Shown piece after piece: positions 63,839 through 64,000 of a stretch of 64,000 nt of DNA. The notes below the pieces were generated by a model. The model made no database searches, was not told the DNA's origin, and was given only the letters and a program-made list of their open reading frames with translations. The DNA comes from Labrenzia sp. THAF82 (lineage in GTDB: Bacteria; Pseudomonadota; Alphaproteobacteria; Rhizobiales; Stappiaceae). Where the stretch lies: positions 562,001 through 626,000 of the forward strand of contig NZ_CP045354.1 of assembly GCF_009363435.1 (NCBI RefSeq), written 5' to 3'. Position 1 is the stretch's first letter. Every line of letters starts with the position of its first letter. Both the position numbers and the translations under genes were made by a program.

Positions 63839-63957
63839 ATGAAGAAATCAAGATTCACGGAAAGCCAGATCCTGGCAATTTTAAAGCAGGGTGAGAGCGG
63901 CGTGCCGGTTGCCGATCTGTGCCGGGCGCACCAGCACCGTTCTGGTGACGCCGGATA
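63839..63957 (+). pseudogene. IS3 OrfA 5' fragment
   Basis: [20 protein letters not shown] then GVPVADLCR, matching the IS3 OrfA at 61538-61804 on the other strand, cut at about 63927. The 64 bp upstream also match the flank of that IS (61842-61880). Confidence 0.82.
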
Positions 63958-64000
63958 GATGTTGGCACCCAGATACCGGCTTCGATCAGATCTCAAAAAC

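Overview
The window reads as alphaproteobacterial DNA, most likely Hyphomicrobiales (Roseibium/Labrenzia-like is a guess). The evidence is a high-GC backbone, MucR/Ros regulators, RepC and RPA-type RepA replicases, Ti-type traA/traC/traD/traG/traF genes and a VbhT-like FIC-BID protein. The family placement is inference.

Region 1 (1-8260) looks like ordinary backbone. A tightly overlapping operon encodes a TRAP transporter (dctP, dctQ, dctM), a shikimate-dehydrogenase-family enzyme, a 75-residue unknown and a two-domain 3-dehydroshikimate dehydratase (QuiC-like). This is a plausible uptake and catabolic route from shikimate/quinate to protocatechuate. An HpaI-type aldolase, a PfkB sugar kinase and a VOC protein follow.

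Region 2 (8260-24800) starts at the 3' part of a tRNA-Arg(CCT) gene, a likely attachment site. It is a graveyard of replicon and transfer genes: broken repA, parA, DUF3363 relaxase, repC, tyrosine integrase, traA and several IS pieces. Intact genes are embedded in it: a ParDE-like toxin-antitoxin pair, a two-gene beta-glucan/cellulose synthase operon with a PilZ-like domain, and a lipoprotein. At 19075-19727 lie four arrays of exactly 10-bp phased repeats of two sequence families, probably a plasmid origin or centromere.

Region 3 (24800-41500) holds a pentapeptide-repeat protein with a basic NLS-like tail, two copies of a candidate small RNA, tRNA-Leu(TAA) and tRNA-Arg(TCT) genes, mucR, a traG/DUF6118/traA' transfer remnant, an AT-rich coiled-coil protein, a ParA partition locus with two matching 24-bp palindromes, VapBC45-like and VapBC toxin-antitoxin pairs, IS701 and IS5 elements, and a repC with one in-frame TAG.

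Region 4 (41500-64000) contains a cargo-less Tn3-family transposon, a parA fragment with its small partner, an ImmA/DUF4411 pair, a GNAT gene with a TAG, a serine resolvase with palindromic sites, a FIC-BID toxin with putative antitoxin, and a Ti-type transfer region (traG-traD-traC diverging from traA-traF). A mucR/tRNA-Leu cassette sits exactly at the traA/traF junction between 49-bp direct repeats. The window ends with an IS3 element, an orphan phosphopantetheinyl transferase, an MbtH gene and IS remnants.

No mating-pore (trb/virB) genes are present, so transfer would need a pore encoded elsewhere. Overall this is an integrated or plasmid-borne mosaic of several conjugative replicons, rich in addiction modules.
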